A stretch of DNA of 11,848 nucleotides from Verrucomicrobiaceae bacterium (GTDB lineage: Bacteria; Verrucomicrobiota; Verrucomicrobiae; Verrucomicrobiales; Akkermansiaceae). The notes beneath the pieces are model-generated. The model was not told the origin of the DNA. It worked only from the letters and a program-made list of their open reading frames with translations, and ran no database searches. Within the stretch, counting starts at the first letter, position 1. Each line of letters opens with the position of its first letter. Shown piece after piece: positions 1 to 7,004 of the stretch. The stretch covers positions 1-11,848 of the forward strand of contig RPOS01000098.1 in NCBI GenBank assembly GCA_003820635.1, written 5' to 3'. A program made the position numbers and the translations under genes.

Positions 1-1
1 G

Positions 2-328
2 GTCAGCTCCACGGTGCACGAGTTGCTTGAGGGCGCGCCAAGCCTCGCGGTCCAATCCCCCGTCCTGGAGGTGATCGCAGCGGTCCAACGGGAGTTCAAT
101 CTCACCGAGCCCATCATCCGCATCAACAAAGTGGGATCAAAACTCTATGTCGAGATCGACGCCTACGTCGCACCCGAGGTGACCGTCGCCGAGGAGCATG
201 AAATCCGGAACCTCCTTGAGCAAAGACTGAAGGTGCTGCCTTACCAAGTCTGGCTCAACCTGGACCTTCTTCCGATGCCGCAGTCTTCCGCCCGCACTTC
301 CAGCGGAGAACCGATCCAGTCCTCATGA
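2..328 (+). CDS. Cation diffusion facilitator (CDF) metal exporter, C-terminal part (5' end outside window)
   Basis: The reading frame is open to the left edge, so only the last 108 residues are seen. The GTG at 14 is an internal Val codon rather than the start. The visible part fits the cytosolic C-terminal domain of CDF transporters, which export divalent cations such as Zn, Fe, Co or Mn in exchange for protons. A helix with HELLEGAPS, typical of the linker after the last membrane segment, is followed by a beta-alpha-beta-beta pattern: a strand around IIRINKVG, a strand YVEIDAYVAP, and a helix with EEHEIRNLLEQRL. In the family this domain dimerises and senses metal. The tail after LLPMPQ is Ser/Pro-rich and probably disordered. 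The stop overlaps the start of the next gene (ATGA), suggesting translational coupling. The membrane domain and its metal site are outside the window, so the metal cannot be named. Confidence 0.77.
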   Translation, partial: VSSTVHELLEGAPSLAVQSPVLEVIAAVQREFNLTEPIIRINKVGSKLYVEIDAYVAPEVTVAEEHEIRNLLEQRLKVLPYQVWLNLDLLPMPQSSARTSSGEPIQSS

Positions 329-1647
329 CCGCCGAATCTCCATCGCCAGTGCAAACCGAGCCACCTGCGCCGCAGGAGACCGCGGTTCTTCTCGAGTTCA
401 TTTACCGGCTCGGCCAAGCCTATCTTGCTTGCGGTGAACAAACAGCGACAGTCGAGATTCTCCTCCGGCGCATCGCTTCGGCTTACGGCATGAGGAACGC
501 GAGGGTGGTCGCCTTTCCAACCGCCGTCTTCATTTCGCTGCACGACAACAGCGGTGAAAAAGTGACGCTGGCCGCATGTGAGCCGCAACTGCTGCGCTTG
601 GATCAGATGGCCGATGTTTATGCGCTCGGAGATACCGCAAGAGGGGGCAAGCTGGATCTGCGGGAGGGTCTTGAAAGACTCTCGGCGATCCGCCGGCAGA
701 AGCCCCGCTTCGGACGCGCGGGCCTTCTCTTCGGTCATGTCATCCTCACGATCGGCTTGGCTTTGGTATTGATGCCGACCCTCACCAATATCGCAGCGGC
801 AGCAGTGCTTGGCCTCGTTGTGGGCTTGATCAAGCTCTTCAATCGAGGTGGTCCCGTCATGGCGATCCCGCTACCCGTGGTCGCAGCAACGACGGTTTCG
901 GCGCTGGTATTTCTAGCAATCCGGCAGGGGATCGCGCTGGAGCCTATCCACTCGTTGATCCCGCCGCTCGTCACCTTTCTACCCGGTGCGATGCTGACTC
1001 TGGGGATGGTCGAACTTGCCTACGGCGACATGGTGAGCGGCGCGAGTCGGCTCATCGCAGGGTTCATCCAACTCGTGCTGCTGGCGTTCGGACTCGCCAT
1101 CGGTGCGGTCCTCATTGGTTACAGCCCGGAGGATTTGGTGTATGCGGCCAGTCAGTATGTAAAGTTGCCTTTCGCCGGGTGGGTGGGTGTCCTAGTCTTC
1201 GGCCTGGGCGTCTATCTGCATTTTTCCGCTCCGAAAAACTCGCTGCATTGGCTGATACTCGTGCTGCTGCTGGCCTTCGGGGCGCAGCGGCTTGCGACGA
1301 TTTTCCTCGGCAGTGAGATCAGTGGATTCTTCGGAACTCTTGTGGCGACTCCGCTGGGCTATCTGATCCAACAAAGGTTCAAGGGGCCGCCCGCGGTGGT
1401 GACTTTCCTTCCCAGTTTCTGGTTGCTGGTCCCCGGAGCCCTCGGACTCATGAGCGTGACCCAAATGATGAGCGACCGTGCTGCTGGACTCGATGGCATG
1501 GTCACGGTGCTGTTCGTGATTACCTCCATCGCCCTTGGAACCTTGGTCGGCGCTTCAGTCTATCGAGGACTGACAGAAACCTTTGGTGCGTGGCAGTTGC
1601 AGATCGGGCGCGTGGGGTCGTTTTTCCGACGTGACAAGAACCGCTGA
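325..1647 (+). CDS. Threonine/serine exporter, ThrE family (fused YjjP/YjjB type)
   Basis: This 440-residue inner-membrane protein has the architecture of one-piece ThrE exporters, which expel threonine and serine using the proton gradient. Residues 20-125 form the soluble N-terminal part: a helix with LEFIYRLGQAYLACGEQT, then RNARVVAFPTAVFISL. About ten hydrophobic segments run from about 135 to 412. Two ThrE hallmarks are visible: TFLPGAMLTLGMVELAYGD near 217-235 followed by a Gly-Ala-Ser-Arg turn, and FLPSFWLLVPGALGL near 361-375, the equivalent element of the second (ThrE_2) half. In many bacteria the halves are separate proteins (YjjP and YjjB); here they are fused. The N-terminal 20 residues are Pro-rich and unlike the rest. 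The ATG at 325 overlaps the stop of the upstream CDF gene by four bases. The end converges with the SLC13 permease gene, 11 bases apart. The family is clear; the substrate is inferred from it. Confidence 0.88.
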   Translation: MTAESPSPVQTEPPAPQETAVLLEFIYRLGQAYLACGEQTATVEILLRRIASAYGMRNARVVAFPTAVFISLHDNSGEKVTLAACEPQLLRLDQMADVYALGDTARGGKLDLREGLERLSAIRRQKPRFGRAGLLFGHVILTIGLALVLMPTLTNIAAAAVLGLVVGLIKLFNRGGPVMAIPLPVVAATTVSALVFLAIRQGIALEPIHSLIPPLVTFLPGAMLTLGMVELAYGDMVSGASRLIAGFIQLVLLAFGLAIGAVLIGYSPEDLVYAASQYVKLPFAGWVGVLVFGLGVYLHFSAPKNSLHWLILVLLLAFGAQRLATIFLGSEISGFFGTLVATPLGYLIQQRFKGPPAVVTFLPSFWLLVPGALGLMSVTQMMSDRAAGLDGMVTVLFVITSIALGTLVGASVYRGLTETFGAWQLQIGRVGSFFRRDKNR

Positions 1648-1658
1648 CCGCCAGGGAG

Positions 1659-3512
1659 TTATTTATAAAGCGGCAGGAAGATCGGAACCAACAGGACGGA
1701 TACGATCATCACGACGATGCTGAACGGAACGCCTACTTTCACAAAATCACCAAACTTGTAGTTGCCCGGACCCACGACCAGCGTGTTCACAGGCGATGAG
1801 ATCGGGGTCATGAAAGCGGTTGACGCGGCAAGTGCGACAATCATCGCGAAGGGATAGGGCGAGGCGTTCATGTCACTGGCAATGGCAAGTGCGACCGGTG
1901 CCATCAGAACCGCCGTGGCGGTGTTGGAGATGAACAGGCCGAGCATGGCGGTGATCAGGAAAACACTTCCCAGCACCACATAAGTACCCGCCCCGCCGAT
2001 CACCGCCATCAAACCGTCGGCTGCCAGATCCACCCCGCCGGTGCGCTGGAGGGCGAGTGAAAACGGCAGCATGCCAACGATGAGGATGAGGCTCTTCCAA
2101 TGGATGGAGCGGTAGGCGCTGTTGAAGTCGATGCAGCGCAGCGCACCCATCAGCAGGGCGGCGATCAAGGCGGCCTGGACGTTGGGAATAACACCGCTGA
2201 TCATGAGTCCCACCATCAGCAGAAGGCAGGCGACGGCTTGGGGTGCCTTGCGGGAGGCTGGCAAGACCTCGTCCATTTCGGCGGGCAGGTTAAGTACCAC
2301 CAGATGGTAGGCGTCGGTTTGCAATTGGCGGATGTGCTTCCAAGTCCCGACCACGAGCAGCGTGTCGCCGACTTTCAGTTTTTCCCTCAGCAGGTTGCCT
2401 TCCTGCGCCTTTCTGCCACGCCGCAGGCCGATCATCGTGAGTTGGTGTTCGGTGCGGAACCGGGATTCGATGACCGTCTTGCCCGCCAGGGCGGAGTTCG
2501 CTCCGAGCATGACTTCCGCCATACCAATCTCCTGCGAACGATCGGTAAAGTAATCGCCGTTGAGCGGGAGTTCTTCCAAGGCATATTTCTGCCGAACTGC
2601 GTCAGCCGACTCCGTGAGTCCAAAAACGTCCACGAAAAGGATATCGTCGGCTTGCAGGACCGTGGAGGGGGAGGGCGAGATGATTTTGCGCGAAGGCAGG
2701 AGACGACGCTCGCTGCCTGTGGAGCGCTCGATGGCAACGATGCTCGCGCCGGAGGTGCTGCGCATTTCGACTTCCGCGATGGTCTGGCCGATCAGCGACG
2801 AAGCGCTCGTCACCCTCACCCGGTGCTCACGGCTGGCGAGTTTGTATTCCTGAACCCAATCCAACAGACTCGGACGGCGGCTGGCCTTGCTTTGATCTCC
2901 GGACTCGGAGGACAGCCAGCGGCGTGCGAACAGCATGTAGAGGATGCCCAGCGCGAGAATGGGCACGCCAAACGGAGTGAAGCTGAAGAACTGAAACCCA
3001 CCTGCACCCTGGCGGGTGAGTTCACTGTTGACCACCAGGTTGGGCGCGGTGCCCACCAGGGTCATCATGCCGCTAATGAGCGCGGCCACGCTCATCGGCA
3101 TCATCAGGCGGCTGGCCGCCATGCCGGTGCTTTGTGCGATGCGCAGTGCGACAGGTATGAAAATGGCGATCACGCCCGTGGAACTCATGATGGAGCCGAG
3201 GATGCCCACGGCCAGCATGAGCAGGACGAGTAGGCGGGTTTCGCTCTTGCCGGCGGTGCGGGTGAGCCAGTCTCCCAACCTTTGCGCCACACCGGTCCGC
3301 ACCAGTCCCTCGCCGATGACGAACAGCGCGGCGATGAGCACGATGTTCGCATCGCTGAAACCCGCCAGCGCCTCGCCCATGGTGATCACCCCGGTGAAGG
3401 GTAGAAGGACCAGCATGATGAGTGCCACGGCGTCCATCCGCGGCTTGTCGATGACGAACATCGCCACCGAGGCGACGAGCAGCAAAAGGACGATGACAAG
3501 CTGAGTGCTCAT
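1659..3512 (-). CDS. SLC13/DASS-family permease with two TrkA-C-like (RCK_C) domains
   Basis: This 617-residue inner-membrane transporter has the usual layout of the long bacterial SLC13 permeases. A first membrane half (about 1-200) has FSDANIVLIAALFVIGEGL near 52-70 and a re-entrant motif MSSTGVIAIFIP at 109-120. A soluble insert spans about 205-420 and holds two TrkA-C-like repeats (about 232-303 and 327-408), the second containing LAGKTVIESRFRTEH and VGDTLLVVGT. The second membrane half (about 425-615) has FISNTATAVLMAP at 527-539 and a conserved PISSPVNTLV stretch near 570-579. DASS transporters move dicarboxylates, citrate or sulfate, usually with Na+. The second half carries the classical Ser-Asn-Thr motif, while the first half has Ser-Ser-Thr-Gly, so the substrate is not certain. 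RCK_C domains usually bind ligands and may gate transport. The start at 3512 has no Shine-Dalgarno sequence, but the first helix begins right after it and no in-frame start is visible just upstream. It is divergent from a DcaP-type porin. Confidence 0.9.
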   Translation of the reverse strand: MSTQLVIVLLLLVASVAMFVIDKPRMDAVALIMLVLLPFTGVITMGEALAGFSDANIVLIAALFVIGEGLVRTGVAQRLGDWLTRTAGKSETRLLVLLMLAVGILGSIMSSTGVIAIFIPVALRIAQSTGMAASRLMMPMSVAALISGMMTLVGTAPNLVVNSELTRQGAGGFQFFSFTPFGVPILALGILYMLFARRWLSSESGDQSKASRRPSLLDWVQEYKLASREHRVRVTSASSLIGQTIAEVEMRSTSGASIVAIERSTGSERRLLPSRKIISPSPSTVLQADDILFVDVFGLTESADAVRQKYALEELPLNGDYFTDRSQEIGMAEVMLGANSALAGKTVIESRFRTEHQLTMIGLRRGRKAQEGNLLREKLKVGDTLLVVGTWKHIRQLQTDAYHLVVLNLPAEMDEVLPASRKAPQAVACLLLMVGLMISGVIPNVQAALIAALLMGALRCIDFNSAYRSIHWKSLILIVGMLPFSLALQRTGGVDLAADGLMAVIGGAGTYVVLGSVFLITAMLGLFISNTATAVLMAPVALAIASDMNASPYPFAMIVALAASTAFMTPISSPVNTLVVGPGNYKFGDFVKVGVPFSIVVMIVSVLLVPIFLPLYK

Positions 3513-3811
3513 GAGGGAGCCTGCAACGACTGCCTGAGTAGAGACAAGGAAAACTCCTTGCGCGAGATGATGGCCAAACCTTGTCTTGTCTGCATTGAGA
3601 AGCTGACTTGCTCGGGTCTTTCATAACATCCGGAAGCGAGTATTCGTGGATGGTCTCCGGAAAAGCGGGGAAATTCCATTTGTCATAGAAAAATTCCGAT
3701 TGCTGCTCGACACCGGTGGACAACGGATTTAACCCAAATCTGCAGAATGTGCATCTCGGTATCCGGTCGCACGCAGCTCGTCCATTTCGTCATCCTCCTG
3801 ATTCAGCACTC
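3513..3811. other. Divergent intergenic region between permease and porin
   Basis: These 299 bases separate two genes transcribed away from each other and must hold both of their promoters, unless the porin starts at 3716. The region is visibly more AT-rich around 3665-3745 than the genes on either side, as expected for promoters. I cannot assign -35 and -10 boxes with confidence. Besides the leader repeats at 3542-3586, there is a short inverted repeat GATTT/AAATC at 3726-3730 and 3736-3740, and a repeated TCCGGAA word near 3630 and 3657. No small gene or structured RNA is convincing here. Confidence 0.5.
3542..3586 (-). promoter_or_regulatory. Leader element with two mutually exclusive inverted repeats, upstream of the SLC13 permease
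   Basis: Two perfect inverted repeats share the same bases. The inner one pairs 3545-3550 (CAAGGA) with 3555-3560 (TCCTTG) around a four-base loop. The outer one pairs 3542-3549 (AGACAAGG) with 3579-3586 (CCTTGTCT) around 29 bases. Because 3545-3549 takes part in both, only one can form at a time. The element begins 29 bases upstream of the permease start on the minus strand. The inner arm also holds AAGGAG (3554-3559 on the minus strand), which is 41 bases from the ATG and so too far to serve the annotated start. It could be a protein operator or a switching leader. No terminator-like U-run is seen, so function is inference. Confidence 0.35.
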
Positions 3812-5515
3812 ATGATCCCTCCTAATTCCCTGCATAAAATCGTCCGTGTCGCCGGAACCGCAGCGGTGCTTGGTTTGTTCATTCTCCCTCTCACCGCTAC
3901 AGCGCAAGAAGACGACGCAGACGCTGCCACGATCGCGGCGCTGCGCGAACAAGTCACCGCACTGACACGCCGCCTCGATGAACTCGAGCGTCGCCAAGCC
4001 GCAAAGGACGCCAGTAAGACGGAGCAAGCGGCAAAGCCAGTGGATGCCGAAGTGCCGGCCGCAATGCAGGCCGAGCTTAGGGAAGCACAAAAAGTCGCCA
4101 AAGAGGCCCGCGCCGCGGTGGCCGAGATGAAGGCCGCGCAGCGCGAGATCCAGGCGGCACCCGCCATCGGTCCCGTCATCACACCCGGCACGATCGAAGG
4201 CCTGCTCCCACCCGAGGAAATGGGATCCGCATCCAGCGGGGAGGATGCGCTCCGTTCCGATTTACCCGGGATCGCACTACGCATCCCGAACACCAACACC
4301 GAAGCACGCATTTACGGCTTCGCCAAATTGACAGCCTGGCAGGACTTCGATGGTCGCAATCAAGGTGATGTCCCGGCGGTGCAGTCGATCCCACTGAATG
4401 GCAGCCCAGCCGATCAACAAGGCGGAGATTTCGGCATGTCGGCGCGCTTCAGCCGCTTCGGCACCGACACCCGGACGCTCACGGACTGGGGGACCCTGGA
4501 AACCCGGTTGGAGGGGGATTTCGGTGGTGGTAATAACACCAATGCCACGTTCCGGCTTCGCCAGGCGTGGGGCGAACTCGGTAACGACAAATACAGCATC
4601 CTGATCGGACAAGCCAACAGCCTTTGGAACGAGGGCGTCTTCGAGACCTTGATTGACTCTACCAATTTGAACCAGTCCTTCGTGCGCCAGGCGCAGATCC
4701 GACTGACCGGGCGTTTCGCACCCGGCTTGACCGGGCAGCTTTCGGTGGAGGCACCAGACACCACTTACACCTCGGTCTCGAATGTGGTGAATCCTAACAG
4801 CATCATCGACGGCGGAGCCAGCCCGGCTTTCAACACCATGCCCGACTTCCTCGGACGCTTTACCTACCGGCAGGATGGCCTGGAAGTCGGCGGGCGCGCC
4901 TTGCTGCGCAATCTCACAATCAATACAGAAGGCACTGCGGTGACACCATCCGGAGAAGAGGACGCACTCGGCTGGGGATTCGCCGGGCATGTGCGGTTTC
5001 CCATGCGCCGGGTCTCGGAAGATCTGGGGCCGGATGAACTGCTCGCAATGGCCTACTACGGCCAAGGCATCGGACGCTACTTCGCTGGCAACACCTCCGG
5101 TCAGGACGCGCTCTCAAATCTCGGACTACCGGAAGCCTTGAACAGCTTCAGCCTCGATACGGTGCAGAGTTGGGGCCTGACCATGGCCTACCGCCGGTTT
5201 TGGTCTCCCACGCTGCGCAGCAACTTCGCATATTCCTACGCCAGGCAGGACTATCCGGATTACGCGGGGGATTTTGCCCCAGGCTCCGCGTCGGCCACTT
5301 CGCTCAACTGCGACATGAGCCAGATTTTCGTCAACCTCATCTGGAGCCCCTTTGGGAGCATCAACGACGGAGTCTTCAGAAGCGGGTGGCTCGATTTGGG
5401 AGTCGAATATCTTTACTCACAGCGCGAGATCTTCGGCGGTGCCGCGGCGGCCGGCGCTGGAGATGGCGAAGGAGAGGCGAACCGCCTGCTCTTCGGTGGC
5501 GTCGCACGGTTCTAA
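3812..5515 (+). CDS. DcaP-type trimeric outer-membrane porin
   Basis: The product (567 residues from the ATG at 3812) is an outer-membrane channel of the DcaP family, whose studied members favour negatively charged, dicarboxylate-like solutes. Residues 1-31 are a signal peptide with a hydrophobic core (VAGTAAVLGLFILPLTATA) and cleavage near ATA-Q. Residues about 41-115 form a charged, Ala-rich coiled coil beginning with IAALREQVTALTRRLDELER, as in DcaP, where it helps trimerise. The barrel begins near 166 with RIYGFAKLTAWQDFDGR, followed by the family block MSARFSRFGTDTRT and later RLRQAWGEL and LIGQANSLWNEG. It ends in ...GGVARF; a terminal Phe is the usual signal for the outer-membrane assembly machinery. 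An ATG at 3716 extends the frame by 32 residues, but this would bury the signal peptide, so 3812 is preferred. Its divergent neighbour, the SLC13 permease, would carry the same solutes across the inner membrane. Confidence 0.88.
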   Translation: MIPPNSLHKIVRVAGTAAVLGLFILPLTATAQEDDADAATIAALREQVTALTRRLDELERRQAAKDASKTEQAAKPVDAEVPAAMQAELREAQKVAKEARAAVAEMKAAQREIQAAPAIGPVITPGTIEGLLPPEEMGSASSGEDALRSDLPGIALRIPNTNTEARIYGFAKLTAWQDFDGRNQGDVPAVQSIPLNGSPADQQGGDFGMSARFSRFGTDTRTLTDWGTLETRLEGDFGGGNNTNATFRLRQAWGELGNDKYSILIGQANSLWNEGVFETLIDSTNLNQSFVRQAQIRLTGRFAPGLTGQLSVEAPDTTYTSVSNVVNPNSIIDGGASPAFNTMPDFLGRFTYRQDGLEVGGRALLRNLTINTEGTAVTPSGEEDALGWGFAGHVRFPMRRVSEDLGPDELLAMAYYGQGIGRYFAGNTSGQDALSNLGLPEALNSFSLDTVQSWGLTMAYRRFWSPTLRSNFAYSYARQDYPDYAGDFAPGSASATSLNCDMSQIFVNLIWSPFGSINDGVFRSGWLDLGVEYLYSQREIFGGAAAAGAGDGEGEANRLLFGGVARF

Positions 5516-5541
5516 CGGAACGCATGTCGAAAGAAGGCACA

Positions 5542-6918
5542 TCAAGGCACGGATGCCAATTCCGGCCATAGGTGCGCGGCCATTTTCATCCCGGCCATGT
5601 AGGCGTCGAGCGAGAATTTTTCATCCGGTGAGTGTGCGTTGTCGTCTGGCAGTGCGAGTCCAAGCATCAGCGAGTCCGCCTTCAAGTGTTGCTTGAAGGC
5701 GGCGATGATCGGGATGCTGCCGCCGCCGCGGGCGAGCACGCACTCATGACCGAACCCGGCTTTGGCAGCGCGCATGCAGGCTTGTGCCAGCGGACCAGTG
5801 GGATCCACCATGTAGGGGCCGCCACCTTGGCCTTCGGTGACCGTGAGCTTCACAGTGGGCGGGCAGATGGCCTTGAGATGCTTTTTCACCAGCGTGATGA
5901 CTTTCTTGGGGTTCTGGTCCGGAACGAGACGCATGGTGATCTTGGCGCTGGCCCAAGAGGGGATGATGGTTTTGCCACCCTCTCCCTGATAGCCGCTGGT
6001 AAGGCCGTTGAGTTCGAACGTGGGCCGCGCGGCGCGCTGTTCGTTGGGCGTGTAGCCGGCTTCGCCGAAAAGGGCTCCCACGCCCACGGATTTGCGGAAT
6101 TTGGTTTCATTGAACGGCACCTTGGCCATTTGCTTGCGCTCGTAGGCCGAGAGTTTGATCACGTCGTCATAAAAGCCGGGGATGGTGAAGCGGCCTTTTT
6201 TGTTACGCAGCGAGCCGAGCATCTGGCAGAGCACAATCGCCGGATTGTCCACCGCGCCGCCGAAGAGGCCGGAGTGCAGGTCGCGGTCCGGCCCATCGAG
6301 GCGGATCTCGATGGGCGCCATGCCGCGCAGTGAATAACAGAGCGCGGGGTGCTTCATGCTGGGAATCTCGGTATCGGATACCACAAGAGCCTTGCAGGCG
6401 AGCTCCTTGGCGTTTTTCGGCAGGAAATCATACAGGGACTTCGAGCCGACTTCCTCTTCACCCTCGATGAGGAAATTGACGTTGCAGGGTAGCTCGTTGC
6501 CGGTTTTCAACCAGGCCTCGACGGAGTTGATATGAGCGAGGTGCTGGCCCTTGTTGTCGCTGATGCCGCGGGCATAAACATTGCGGCCGACTCGGCGCGG
6601 CTCGAACGGCGGGGAAGTCCAGAGTTCCAACGGATCCGGTGGCTGGACGTCGTAGTGGCCATAGACGAGAAAGGTCGGCTTCTTGGGATCGGGCTTCGGT
6701 GACTTGGCGATCACCACCGGATAGCCGCTGGTCTTGCGGATGTCCGCCTTCAAGCCGGCCTTGACGCAGCGGTCCACGAGCCACTCCGCGCAACGCTGCA
6801 TGTCGCCCGCATGATCGGACTGGGCGCTGATGCTGGGAATGCGGGTGTAGGCGAAGAGTTCTTCGATGAAACGCTCTTCATGGCTCGCGAGGTAATCGAG
6901 GACGGCTTTTGGAGTCAT
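5542..6918 (-). CDS. M20-family metallopeptidase (dipeptidase, CNDP/PepV-like)
   Basis: This 458-residue cytosolic enzyme matches the M20 dipeptidases that use two zinc or manganese ions to cleave dipeptides and related short peptides. The metal and catalytic residues are all present by comparison with human CNDP2: His88 and Asp90 in YGHYDVQP, the bridging Asp121 in ARGISDNKG, general base Glu155 and metal ligand Glu156 in IEGEEEVGS, Asp182 in SDTEIPS, and His429 in NAHSPDE near the C-terminus. The lid or dimerisation domain spans about 200-325 and carries the DLHSG motif with His215, which in the family reaches into the partner active site. There is no signal peptide, and the length is normal for the family. 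The gene lies 86 bases after the Na/Pi symporter on the same strand and converges with the porin gene (26-base gap). The exact substrate is not readable from sequence. Confidence 0.92.
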   Translation of the reverse strand: MTPKAVLDYLASHEERFIEELFAYTRIPSISAQSDHAGDMQRCAEWLVDRCVKAGLKADIRKTSGYPVVIAKSPKPDPKKPTFLVYGHYDVQPPDPLELWTSPPFEPRRVGRNVYARGISDNKGQHLAHINSVEAWLKTGNELPCNVNFLIEGEEEVGSKSLYDFLPKNAKELACKALVVSDTEIPSMKHPALCYSLRGMAPIEIRLDGPDRDLHSGLFGGAVDNPAIVLCQMLGSLRNKKGRFTIPGFYDDVIKLSAYERKQMAKVPFNETKFRKSVGVGALFGEAGYTPNEQRAARPTFELNGLTSGYQGEGGKTIIPSWASAKITMRLVPDQNPKKVITLVKKHLKAICPPTVKLTVTEGQGGGPYMVDPTGPLAQACMRAAKAGFGHECVLARGGGSIPIIAAFKQHLKADSLMLGLALPDDNAHSPDEKFSLDAYMAGMKMAAHLWPELASVP

Positions 6919-7004
6919 GGTGCCGAACTTCTAGGAGTTGTTTCATATCCCAGCAAACAAAAATTTCCGACCGTTCAGTCACCGTCACCGTCGAAGGGTG
7001 CAAG

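Noticed and set aside
1645..1665. Possible bidirectional terminator between the ThrE and permease genes
   Set aside because: Only a four-base CCGC/GCGG pairing with no T-run is present. The 5515-5542 junction shows no hairpin either.
2100..3233. 377-residue plus-strand frame opposite the SLC13 permease
   Set aside because: It lies wholly antisense to a clearly recognisable transporter, is rich in His, Gln, Gly and Asp as expected of a GC-rich antisense frame, and shows no family motif.
3073..3723. 216-residue minus-strand frame crossing the permease start and the divergent region
   Set aside because: It overlaps the permease in another frame, its sequence is the Arg/His-rich pattern of a shifted frame, and it would cover the promoter region.
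3716..3811. Upstream in-frame start for the porin at 3716
   Set aside because: It would put 32 polar residues ahead of a complete signal peptide. The ATG at 3812 gives a normal exported protein.
4277..5065. 262-residue minus-strand frame inside the porin gene
   Set aside because: It is antisense to a porin with signal peptide, coiled coil and C-terminal Phe, and has no independent support.
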